Assembly (NCBI GenBank): GCA_033675265.1
Contig: JAUJYZ010000109.1
Location: 248,001 to 312,000, forward strand
Direction: 5' to 3'
Source: Actinostola sp. cb2023
Lineage: Eukaryota > Cnidaria > Anthozoa > Actiniaria > Actinostolidae
Length of the DNA: 64,000 bases
Shown: piece by piece, positions 13,393 through 25,500 of the stretch
Layout of the letters: each line of letters begins with the position of its first letter
How positions within the stretch are numbered: position 1 is the first letter of the stretch
Notes under the pieces: model-generated
What the model was told of the DNA's origin: nothing
Database searches by the model: none
What the model saw: only the letters and a program-made list of their open reading frames with translations
Program-made: the position numbers and the translations under genes

Positions 13393-13554
13393 CCTCCATC
13401 TATTTTTACACATGGTCCAAATTATGTATATGCTGTGCGTGGTCGCTCGGCTAATTTCGACTGGAGGTACAGTTTAAACAACGATGACCGGAAAAGTCTT
13501 GTGTCCATTACGTTTGGCGTATACAAAGAGGGTCGCTATCAAGAGTTATGTAAA
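13393..13554 (+). CDS. RTK exon: first half of the cysteine-poor Ig-like domain
   Basis: Acceptor TTTTAG, donor AAA|GTAAGT, phase 0 to 0, 54 codons. [10 protein letters not shown] occupies the B-C strand region where a cysteine and tryptophan are expected, but only the tryptophan is present. An in-frame TAG directly precedes the exon, so the acceptor position is fixed. Confidence 0.85.
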
Positions 13555-16500
13555 GTAAGTAAGTACGTCAAGCTTAATTAACCATAATCGCAGCTCAGAG
13601 AGCTGAATTGCAAGGATGGTCAGCGTCAAATTACAATGAACGTTCTAAACTATTAAAGTAATGGTTTCGAAACTTAAGAGTGCCAATTAAAAGTACAGGT
13701 GAGAGATACAGCTTATTCTCGGGGGCTTTAAGGCATGGGTCTCAAAATGGCCACCGCAAATCAACTAGGTCCTTTGATTTCTCCATGAAATTTTGACAAA
13801 TACTGCAATACGTAAACATATCCGTTTCCATGGAAATGTGCAATCTAACTACAATACTCTTCTCAAACTCATTAATAATTCATGAGGACAAAACAAAGGA
13901 AATAACTACCGTGAAGAAGGTTTGAATCAGTATAAAATCTGGTCAACTTTAACTTTGAATTTCTCCAAGAATTATTAAAGGGGGACTAGCACATAAATTG
14001 CTCAAATTTGAGCGGTCGATTCTCCAAATGCAAATGATTTCATAAAAAGTAAGTTGTCCAATTAAAAAATAATAATTGTCATTTAAGAAAGATGACGCTG
14101 AAAAAATATATTTAAAAATCGCTGTCCGCCATTACTGAGGTGTCGCCCGCGAATTTCAGTCGGTCAGGTCTTCGTATCGCTGCACAAAATTCCTGGCTAT
14201 TGTTCTATTGTCATTCTATATATTGTTTTTTGCATTAAAAAAACAATAGCCAGGACAATTTGTACAGCTACACGAAGACCTTGCCTTTGTATATTAATGA
14301 GAGCTCTCGTCCACCAACCTTCATGACTGTTTTCTGTCATAGATCATCATCAAGGGTGAATCAAATTGTTTTGCGAGTAAAGGCAGGGCACATATTACAC
14401 TGTTAAATCCAACAAATAGTGTTTCTTTTGGGCTGTCTCCAATCGTCCTCGTCGATGAAGCTGTGTACGAGATCAGACTTGCCGGGACATACGGGTCCTT
14501 GCAGAAGAAAACAAAGCTAATCATTAATGGTAAGTTTATCCAGGGAAGTGTCTTCTGGAAAAAGCGCGCACACTTCAAGCCTTAGAAATTCATTGGAAAT
14601 TCGTTCCAATTTCCAAGGTTTTAGACATTTCCAACGAATTTCCAAGGTTTGAAGAGCGTGCGCTTTCCACCCGTGTTTCAGGGTGGTGTTTTGGTGGCGC
14701 TGAATAGTCCCCTTCACAGTTTCCTGCGCCATCTTGAAAGGTAGCCATGTCTTTGCATCGAAGCGAGATCAACGGTGACCTTGAAATTATAGAGACGTGA
14801 ATAATGAGGTTATCATGTAATTTCAATTTATGAAAACCTTTGTTGGAGGCAAGAGTTATAAAATTTCGATTTGTGAAAATTCATATCTTCGCAATTTGTG
14901 AAGCGATCTTTTCCAAACTTCACATTTTTAATCATTTCAACGAGCTCTTTCCAGCTATGATAATCATTTTCTGTCCTATGAGTTTTGAAATTACGTGATA
15001 AACCCTCATTGTGCAATGTGTTAAAAAAGGTCTCTATCATTGCAAGGTCACTGTTGGTCTCCCTTCGATGCAAAGGCACGGCTACCTTTCAAGATGGCGC
15101 AGGGAACTGTGAAGGGGACTATTCCATTTTTGATGTATTTAGCTTACCTTGGCCTGTCGGAGGTGAATAAATGCATTGGGAGAGCGTTTATCTAAGTTAT
15201 TTTATTCAGGGGTCTATGAAATTCCATTCCAAAAATGTCGATTGCCAATTTCAAAGCACATCAAGAAAACGTACTGAAACGATGGCAATGTTTGACAAAG
15301 CCTTTAATTCACGGTTGAATTGGATAAACGAACGCGTTCAACACTAAAATGGGATTCCAAATTACAAACATTCGATGAAATATTTTTTTGGACACTTCAG
15401 ATGATTTTTGTTAGAATATCATACTTTTCTTTTCTTCGATAGAACCCATTTTACATGTAGTCAAAGACGCATTAAAGTAATTCACAAAACAATTCATATT
15501 TTTTACAGACCTACCAAAGATCATCTCACAGCCAAAAAGTGCTGTCGTCACAGAGAACCATATATTAAACCTCACGTGTATAGCCTCTGGAAAGCCACAC
15601 CCAGTCATGACGTGGCTGAGGAATGGTCAAACGGTCCAATCAAGTAATTACAGTAATTACGTTGTTGACCGCACGCAATTAGAGAATGCTGGGACATATC
15701 TGTGTATTGCCAGTAACATCGTTGGTAATGCCACATCAGCATCGGCGACGGTCGACGTTCACTGTAAGTAGACAGGAATAATATAACAGAGTCGTTTTCG
15801 TAGGAGTGGGAAACTCAAATGGCTTCCTTTCTGAACCAATCAAAAAGCGTGCAGATGCATCTCATCCAATGAAACTCTTTCAATACGCCACGGCACCGTA
15901 ACTTTCCCACTTATACGAAAACGACTCTATTCGCATTTATTTACTGTAAATGTATCATCTGAAAACGACCCCCTCCATTGAGCTGACGCGGTCATGTTAA
16001 TACACATTTGACTGCAGTAGACGTACCATGTTTGTCCTTGCATTGGGCATCATTAGTATGGTCTTTGACAGTCAGTTTCGCAAGTTTGTTTCTGTGAAGT
16101 TAATAGAAAATAATGGTTATGAAGCCCAGCAAACATCAAAGGGTCTGACAAAGAAGCCAACATGGATGTTGAGTAGGACCATCACGTGATATTGACTGTG
16201 CACAATGTATTGTTTTAGACTCAATTACTATGGTTGAATGATTGAGGGCACGACTTTCCCGGTGTGTGTGGCCTAACCTACTGACTTGAGTACCTTGTCA
16301 AAGCGCATTTGATTATATATACACACCTGTTTCGAAAAAGGTTGTCAGAGAGAAAGGCGATAGGAGAATAGTGAATGGTCATTCTAAGACCAAATGGAAC
16401 TAAATAGATGGGTATGTATATGCAAATAACCTGACAATTTAGTTCATAAAGCTTTCAGTTGTAAGTAATTATTACGAAACCAAAATAGAATAATTAAACT

Positions 16501-19500
16501 GACCAGCAGTCAACTTTGGTCTTTGAATAAGCATTCTCCTATCTCCTTTCTCTCTGACAACCTTTTTTGAAATAGGTGTATATATAGATATTTGCGCTAT
16601 ATGTGTTAAACATTATTATTATTATCACTGGGTCCTTGGGTTTTATTAGCTAAACTTTTGTGTGGTTACAACCATGTGCACGGTCATGGTTGTAAAAAAA
16701 AAAACGAACAAAAAGATAGAGCAATGATATTTGCTGGGTTTCAAATTCATACCTTTTTATTCAATCAGTCAATTTATTAACGTCAGGCTCTTGTATAAAA
16801 CGTATGACAAATAATATATAAGCTCTTAACTACGATGACCGAGGAGGGCCACTTCAGACTTCAGACTTCAGACTTCGGACTTCAGACTTCTGACTTCAGA
16901 CTTCTGACTTCGGACTTTGTAAAAACGGCAGGTTTTCAAAGCAAAATAAGATTTAATCATTGCTAGTAGTATGATGAAATAGGAATGAAGTATTTTCTTG
17001 TCGGATAATCACAGCATTAGTTTAAAACTACTCCAATTCAGACTTCAGACTTCAGACTTCAGACTTCAGGCCACTAAATTGTAATAACATTGAAGAAATA
17101 ATACTAGATTACTTCTCTCAAGGCTTAAAGTAATGCAGAACTGAATACGCTGATGAGTTCGTGGCTGCTCTTCATGGTTTTACTATAGGATTTCGTACTC
17201 GGCTTAAATGTTTGTTATATATTTATATCTACTTGTAAAATAAGTTGAAAAAATTGTGGTACAAAATAAACTAAGGGGCCGTCGACATATTCACCTTTCC
17301 CCGCTTAACGTCCACTGGACGTTTAGGTCAGACCCTCTGCTGTATTCATGATATTCTAATAAAGAACATACATGTGCAATATCTCTTATACTCATATCAA
17401 AGCAATGTTCAGTTACAGTTACATGTCCCCCATTTACTTGCCCGAATGCTTCATATAAGTTCTCTTATTCTTCGTTCTATTTGCTCGTGCGACTCCGCTT
17501 CCGCCATACGGTATCATGAAAACGAATCAATACGAAACTGCGCATGCGTTAAAAGTTAGAAGTCTAAGGTCTGAAGTCCGAAGTCCGAAGTCCGAAGTCT
17601 GAAGTCTGAACTCCGAAGTCTGAAGTGGCCCTCCTCGGCCATCGTACTTAACTATGGTTTCTGTGATTAATAAAAACAGACGCACCCAGAATCAATACTT
17701 CCAGTGACTACATAAGGGTGCACGTGCCTATTGGAATGTCGGCATGGTTAAAGTGTCCAACCAGTGCAAAACCACAAGCAAAAATCAAATGGTTTTGCAA
17801 CGGCAAACTAGACAAACACGACGGAGAGAACATCTACGTTAAAATAACAACTGTGAAAGATTATAAAAACTACATGTGTGAAGCATCAAACTCCATCGGA
17901 GCAGATAATGTCACATTTGTCCTTCACCAAGTTGGTAAGTATCAAAAGATTTACATTCATATCAAGTCACCTATTAGACATTTCGGAGTTGATGTTCACG
18001 GAGAATTGCAATTGTGGGACTGTTTTAGGGGACGCTTGATTTTCAATACAGCGACAAGTTTGAATAGTAATGTACTAAGTTTGAAGTGAGTTTGACACAC
18101 AGCAATTATGTTTCCCAGTCATTTCCCCATATTTTATACTAAAAATAGGCGTCCCCTAAACAGACCCACAATACCGCGCAAACATTATTATGTCGGAAAT
18201 TGCTAATAGTGCTGGTTTGCACGTCACGTCATGGTGACTACGTTGGTGCCTGATAAGGCATTCCTTCTCTTGAGAGACTCTTTAGATGGCATTGTTCTCT
18301 AATGCCACGGATGTCATCGAATGAGTCTACAAAATTACTCGCTTTAATTGAACCTGGCTGAAACTCTTTTAAATCTTCAAACCAACACAGGAACACAGGC
18401 TGACATCATTACAGCTCAGTGTCTCCAATAACAATGATATAAATATCACTATAACTAGTCGTTACATATGTAAGTGAATGCTGCGAGTGGTAATATCATA
18501 TAAACACAAAAATGACATATTTATGACCAAATACAATATTATAGGCCCGGAAATATATGGTTTATCAGTGTAAGATCATCTAGGGGCGTGTATATGTATA
18601 TTTTTGGGTCCCCATTCAGGTAACTGTATATTGAGTTATGAGTCAGTAGACTACATGTATTTAAAAACACAACATAAGAATGTTGATTATTTTAATTGGT
18701 AAATAAACAAAACGTTATCACAGTGCAGAATGAATGTAACATCATCAACAGAGCAGAGTGATGATGATTAACTAATACAACATTGAATACAAAGTGTTTC
18801 AACATATTAAAATCTTTAACACAACAATATATTGACTTAGAAGAAATCTTTTAGGATAACATTTTAGCAACGCCGAAACGTCGGAACTTCATAATCTTAA
18901 ACTTTATAGTAAAATATATTGACTTTCAAGTAAATTCAAGTAATGTCTTAGTATTTTTGTGGCTACTGTCTCTATGGAGACGTAGCCACTATGCCATCGA
19001 GTGTGTAAGTCCGTAAGTAAATATGTAAGTAATTCGGATAGCGTTCGGAACTAGTCAGGTGATCGAAAATCAGCCACGATGTCGCGACGATGTACCCGAT
19101 GGCTTATTCGTCTGGTTGTCGACATTTTATCGATTTGGAATCGTTCTTCTCGTCTGATTGTCGACATTTTATCGATTCCAAAACGTAGAAAATACGTCGT
19201 TCCATGTGCTTTTAAAACGCTTCACGCTTTGCTAAGAAGGTAAGTTTACACTCTATTCTATGCTATTTTGCACCAGAAACAAGGCACATCTCTCGTACAT
19301 GCAAAGTGTCAAGTGTTTCAGTGTTCATATAAAAGATGTTGTCAAGGTTTTCAGTGTCGATTTGTTGAGATCATTTTCCAGCCCCGAATATCGATTGTGT
19401 TTGTTTGTCCTTTTATAATAGCTCCATCAGTCCATGACGATCGACTAGTTTGTGTAGTCCAGCACCTCCAATGGCTTCATGTAAACTGCCTGGCTCAAGT

Positions 19501-22500
19501 AATTCTCTTCGAGATCGAGGAACAAAATCTTTATACGAGACCGGCAAACAAACACGGCTCTCGTTACTCTTTGTCCCAAAACTCGCTAAAAGCCGTTCTA
19601 ATCGCTAAATAAATCACAAACAGGACTCAAGTAGATATTCATCTTTATATTGACAGCAGTTTTAGAAATTCTAGATATCAAAAGGACAGGATTCTAAAGT
19701 GAATTTACGGCCACAAATAAGACACAGGAAGCCCAATACATAAACAGAGGGTGGTGAGCCTGTGAAATATCTTTACACACGAGAGATGTGTCTGGTTTCT
19801 GGTGCAAAATAGCATAAAATCATAGTACATGTATATATTAGAGTGTAAACTTATCTATTTATTTGTACACCGTCACAATTGTCTTCATTTTTCAATTAAA
19901 CTTTATGTTTAAATTTTAATACAAAAAAAATATTTCTGATTTAAACTTAGCATTATATGGAACCAAAGAACAAGTTCCGGCAGATAGTTCAAACATACTA
20001 GTCAACATACAACATACTAATCAATCCAACTACACATTGCTTTTACCGTTTCAAGACTGCAGTACCTACATGTAGTTTATATAGACTACCTTTTTTTGTT
20101 TATTTACAGTAGCCACATGCAGTCCTTGACTGCCTATTTTTGTAAATTGTAAGGGAAAGTTCATCACAATCCAGGAGCAGGAATGTAATATCACAAATGT
20201 GATAGCTGCAAAGTTCAGTTTTTTTAAGTTCAATTTGAAGTACATGTACTTTGCTTGTATGTCTGTTCAGACACCACAATGGGTGATTGTTTGGTTGATT
20301 GTGCCTCGATGGGCGGTTTGATAGTACTTGTGGCAGTAATGTCTATGGAACAACGAGCTGTAACAGGCAGACAATTTAGCGATATTGTTTCTGCATCTGG
20401 GATGAGATGGTTTTCAAGAGCGTCCAGGTACATCGTATCTCCTTGTGTTAAGATTTCGTCGATCGTTTGGGTAGACCATTGTGCAACTGGCAATTGTCTA
20501 CCTCTTGAAACGTCACTAAAGCGTTCGTTACCTTGATGAATACTTCCAGCAACGATTAAAGTGTGATTGGACATAAGGAACATGTAATTACCTTGATTCC
20601 TATGTCCTGCGAAAATTCCCGTGTCAGGAAAAGCCAAAAGACTGACGGCGAGAGAGTGCACGAGGGAAATGGCATGTAATTTCTTCGCGATAACCGCAGG
20701 TCATAAGTACCGACTCGAATATCGAATTCCTGGAATTCCTGAATCATCTCGATTCCAAAATCGAAAATCGAGATTTGAGACAGCATCTGTAACACAGGTA
20801 ACCCAACATAAAACACAGGTAACCCAAGATTAGTTTCGCTGCTCGCTTCGCTCGCAGCAAATAGCACTCTTCGACCGACGATTTCATTAAATGGAAATGG
20901 ATGAAGTAAAACAATGTTCTAAAACATGCAACCAGAGTAACATTTTGAACATCCATTTATTACACAGGACCCCCAACTATTCCTGCTGTTTCCTGCGGTA
21001 AACGTGAGGACACATCAAATAGTCGCACGTATAAATTACTTTGGAATGCTCCCAAAGACGATGGTGGAGCGCCGATAAGCTCCTACATGGTAAAATACCG
21101 AACCTTGAGAGGGCACGTGTTCAAAGGATCCTGGCAGAACGTAAATGTCAGCCATACAGAAACATGGTGCAAACTAGAACTCAATTGGGATACGACTTAT
21201 GAACTCACTGTTACGGCATGGAACATCTACGGCGAGAGCAAACTTGACCTGGACACCAGCTCGTGTGTGGTGAAGATTGGGACAGCAGGTAAAGATTGGT
21301 CACCAGCTCGACTTTTTCACTATTGTTCAGTCGACTATTCACGCTTGGAACCCCCCCAAAGAGCTAATTAATTTTGAGACCTTAAGATTTGCAAAAATCT
21401 ATGACGGCGACGTCAACCGGAAGTGTAAATAACTTCTGTTCGGAGTTTCATACCTTCATAGTTGGTATTCCCTGTGGATGAAGTAACCTCACAGGCTTAG
21501 GCTTGGACTAAATCTCCAATGTACGAAACCCCGAACGGAAGTTATTGACACTTCCGGTTGACGTCGCCTTGGTAGATTTTGTAAATCTTAAGGTCCCTAT
21601 TTAATATTTATTTTTGGGAAGCATCCATCAACATCCGTACGTATCTCAATGCCACTCATGTCAAGAGTGACGTCCGAAGAGTTTCGGCTATCTTCGTGAT
21701 TTCCGATGTTGTTTTGGGCTTTACGAAGTTTACTATGATCTAGTTTCGGTCTGGCTTAAAGACCTGCTAATTCAACTTTATGTCAACTTTACTGTCTTTC
21801 ATTTCCTTCTAAAGATCCAGCACCTACTTCTATTACCACACCCAAGATAGTAGTAGGTAAGTCGCTCACTTCTAGTGTCTGAAATTAATTCGTTAGACTG
21901 TAAAGATTATTATTAAATCTTCACTTGAAGGTGATCTTTAGAACTATTTTACTCTTTACTCTATAAAACACTGTACTGACAACCGTCTATGCAGAAAGGG
22001 ACTCCATGCACTGGCGATTTACATCGCACACAGAGAAGTGGGCATGCAACAATTATTATTATTATTACCGACAGCTGCACACAGGAGAGCCTGTTTTGAT
22101 AAAATCAAATTATTTCTCTCTTTTAAGCTGCTGCTAAGGAGAGCACAGGCGGCAAGTCCTCGGTACATGTTGCTGTATATGTGCTTCCTGGTATTGGTTT
22201 GCTGGTTATCATCATTGTGATTGCTCTACTAATCCGAAGACGACGCGCCAGGAATCATCGTGTGAAAAGTGAGTACAAGTATTCTTTCATATTACTATAA
22301 ATATATCGTTGACAGTCACACTCCATTTTACGATGTTTATGGTTATAAAATGCCGACAATTCGACGTTACTAATGCCTTTCTCAAGGATGCATTGCTAAA
22401 GTCAATGTACGGAAATTCAACAATGAAAAGGATTCGGGCTGGCAGTCATTCCTCGTTGGTTCATCAAGACAGTGACATCCCCTGTTCTGGCATTGAATAT

Positions 22501-25500
22501 GATTGGTTAGAACTGCTGAAACTGTATTTATCAGAGCTTGTAGTGTCTTGAGCAGCATTTGAATGGATCTTTATTGAAATAGGCCACAACAGTGGCGTGT
22601 ACTTGCACATTATATCCAAACAATAAATCTCTTGTACTTAGAATATATATATAATTATATTAATTAGCATTACCCTTGTGTTATTATAATTATTTATTCA
22701 TATTACCTATTTCACCCCACTGGTCTGCCCAGATTAGTTATTACTATTTGCAGGCCAGTGGAGTATTGTATACTTCTTTACTGTAATTATTTGTTAATAA
22801 AGCGAATCAGTACTACTACTACAGTCTGGTGTTACTTGTTTGGTGACTTGTAATGTCGCTACTATATAAAACCCTCTATCTTAATTGTCTGTTTGTTTAT
22901 CGTTTCAGCTAACTGGGCTGAACAACATGTCAGGTAAAAAAGCACATACCGTAAATCTTCTACTAAGCACCCGGGCGTTTAATTCAAATTTCGGCAAAAA
23001 GGATGGGCGCTTATTGGAGGGGGGCGCTAATTAGAGGGGCCGCTTATTTCAAATTTCGGCCAAAAGGGTGGGCGCTTATTGGAGGGGGCGCTAATTAGAG
23101 GGGGCGCTTATTTCAAATTTCGGCAAAAAGGATGGGCGCTTATTAGAGGATTTACGGTAAAACAACATCTGTTGATAAATCACATAAGAACGCTATAGCG
23201 GAGTTTGATATGGACATGGTTGATATGTAGATAGTTTTATCTATTAGTAATTTCTCCTGCTGACGCACCAGCTATGGTTAAAGGGGCACTGTCACGACGC
23301 GCGCATGCGTCAATTTTAATGATATTCAGAGATTTTAATGATATTCAGAGATTTTAATGATATTCAGAGATTTTAATGATATGCAGAGGTCAACGAACTC
23401 GTCTGTGTTTACGAAGAGAATCGCGCTAGTAAATTTCAATGTGTTTTGAAAGTGTTTTACGATCAAGTTTTCGCAGAGTGCTTCCAAGTTATTCAGAATA
23501 TACAACCTTTACAGCGTGTGACCTAAATATTTCATGAAATAAGTACTTATTATAGCGACTTCTGGTGAAGGACGGCATTAAATAGCAGACAATCCGAGGT
23601 GACAACTCAGGTCTCAGATGAAGTTATTCACATTTCACATCGCTAAAAACCAAGTCCATATTACTTCTTTACTTCAAAAAAGACTAACGAAGATGTACAT
23701 GTCACTACTGTATAAGGTACTCGTGTTTTCTTAAATTGTAAGAGTACAAAAAAGAATTGCACAAAATAATTCCCGTGTGAAAAGTATAATCACTGAGTTC
23801 TCTTTGCCGTCACGGTTGTGTCACTACTTCCAAACCTCGCAGAAATAAAAACTCATACAATGTGACAGTTGTTTGCAATAGCTTCAGTACATGCATATGA
23901 ACTCGAAGGAATACATTGATATGATGTATGCAACTGAGTTCTTTTTGAGAACATAATAATTCGAGTGAATAAGTCAATGAACGCGTTGTCAAACATTGTT
24001 GTTGTCGTTCGGAATACTTTCCTACCTCCTTTGGTACTCCAGAGCTGTTAAAGAGAAGTATAGCGAACTCAGATTATGTAGTATAACCGTATTCTATCTT
24101 CCCAGTAAACCAAAACTTATAAACCTGTCGCCTGAATACATTCGTTGTCAACCACTACATCCCGGCGGCCGCCATGAGAAGCCATCGCCATCGCTCTCGC
24201 CGATTAAATAAAAAGCGTATAAAATTGGACTTCAAACCAAAAATAACTACCTACAAATACGAAACAACAATCAATCTAAGTACTGAATAAGTATCATCTT
24301 CTAGAGTGCAAGGATTACAATGATATAACTCGATATATTAACACACTGAATTTGAATTTTCCTCGGGTCTCTTGAAAGCGTTGGTTAACGATTTCAAGAT
24401 TGAAGCCAAGATTCACGCATGCGCGTGTCGTGATAGTGCCCCTTTAAGTTAAGTTCAGTTCTGTTCTAAACTTAACCATAGCTGGTGCGTCAATAGGAGA
24501 AATTACTAATAGATAGAACTATCTATATATCAACTATCTATATATAGCTAATTGCATAATCGTTGTCGGGTTGAAAATCATAAATCATAGAAGCTGAGAC
24601 CGCAAGGATGGATGGGAAATCAGTTCATGAGCCACATTACATGCAGATATATTCAATTTTCTTGTAGTTTTGAAGGTATATGAGCTATTTAACTAAGATC
24701 CTACAAGACTGAATAAAAAGGTCGATGATTTGACGGTGTTATTTGAGAGTTTTAATTACCCAGAATTCCTTTTGGTCATAGCTTTCATGATTTTCAACCC
24801 GACAACGATTATGCAATTAACTATATGTCCAACTTCTGTATGTTGACAAAAGATTATAGTTTAAATAAGATAAGCTGCCATCTTCTTCAGTAGAGTCGAA
24901 TTAAATATAATTTCCCCATTTTCTTAAATACAACAGTTTGTAACAAGCATCACTTCTTTCAATGAGTGATTTTTACCAATTTGTTTTTAATTCCCCATAG
25001 TTTCAATGCAGTTCGAGACATCTTTGAACCGCCCACAAGTAATGGCAAGTTACTTGGACCACGTGCTCAACAAACAATGGTTGGCAGTCCATGTTACCAA
25101 ATGGATCCTCAATGGATGGTTCCTCGTGAGAGAATTTGCATCCTTAAGGTAAACCATTTAACATTCCATGGTGGGTTTCAAGCTGGTTTTTTTGACTTTT
25201 ATGTATTTATTAATCAGGTGATCGGTAATGGCGCCTTTGGTCTTGTCTACAAAGGTCGTATACACGGTGTTGGGTCAAGTGATGTGGGATGGAGCATTGT
25301 CGCCATCAAAAGCCCTTATGGTAGGATACGATATTGTGTTCCTCATTTTCAATTACTAATTATTAATGTATTTGCATACTTCAATATACACCTATTTCAA
25401 AAATCATTGTTGCAGTCGAAGCAACAGTCAATATTCCAAGACTGCAAAGGATTTCGGGAATTTTTCTCGTAATTAATTTATTCAGTTGTGGCAAGAGACC

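Noticed and set aside
14517..15170. Several ORFs on both strands between receptor exons
   Set aside because: They lie in or across the arms of an inverted-repeat element.
17148..17190. CTGATGA on the plus strand as a hammerhead core
   Set aside because: No GAAA follows after a short helix.
18870..18895. Second hammerhead-like motif (GCCGAAACGTCGG)
   Set aside because: The GAAACGTC part is present, but no CTGATGA with a complementary helix lies upstream.
22309..22551. 80-codon plus-strand ORF with a copia-like phrase ([10 protein letters not shown])
   Set aside because: One short similarity only; no other RT motif in any frame nearby.
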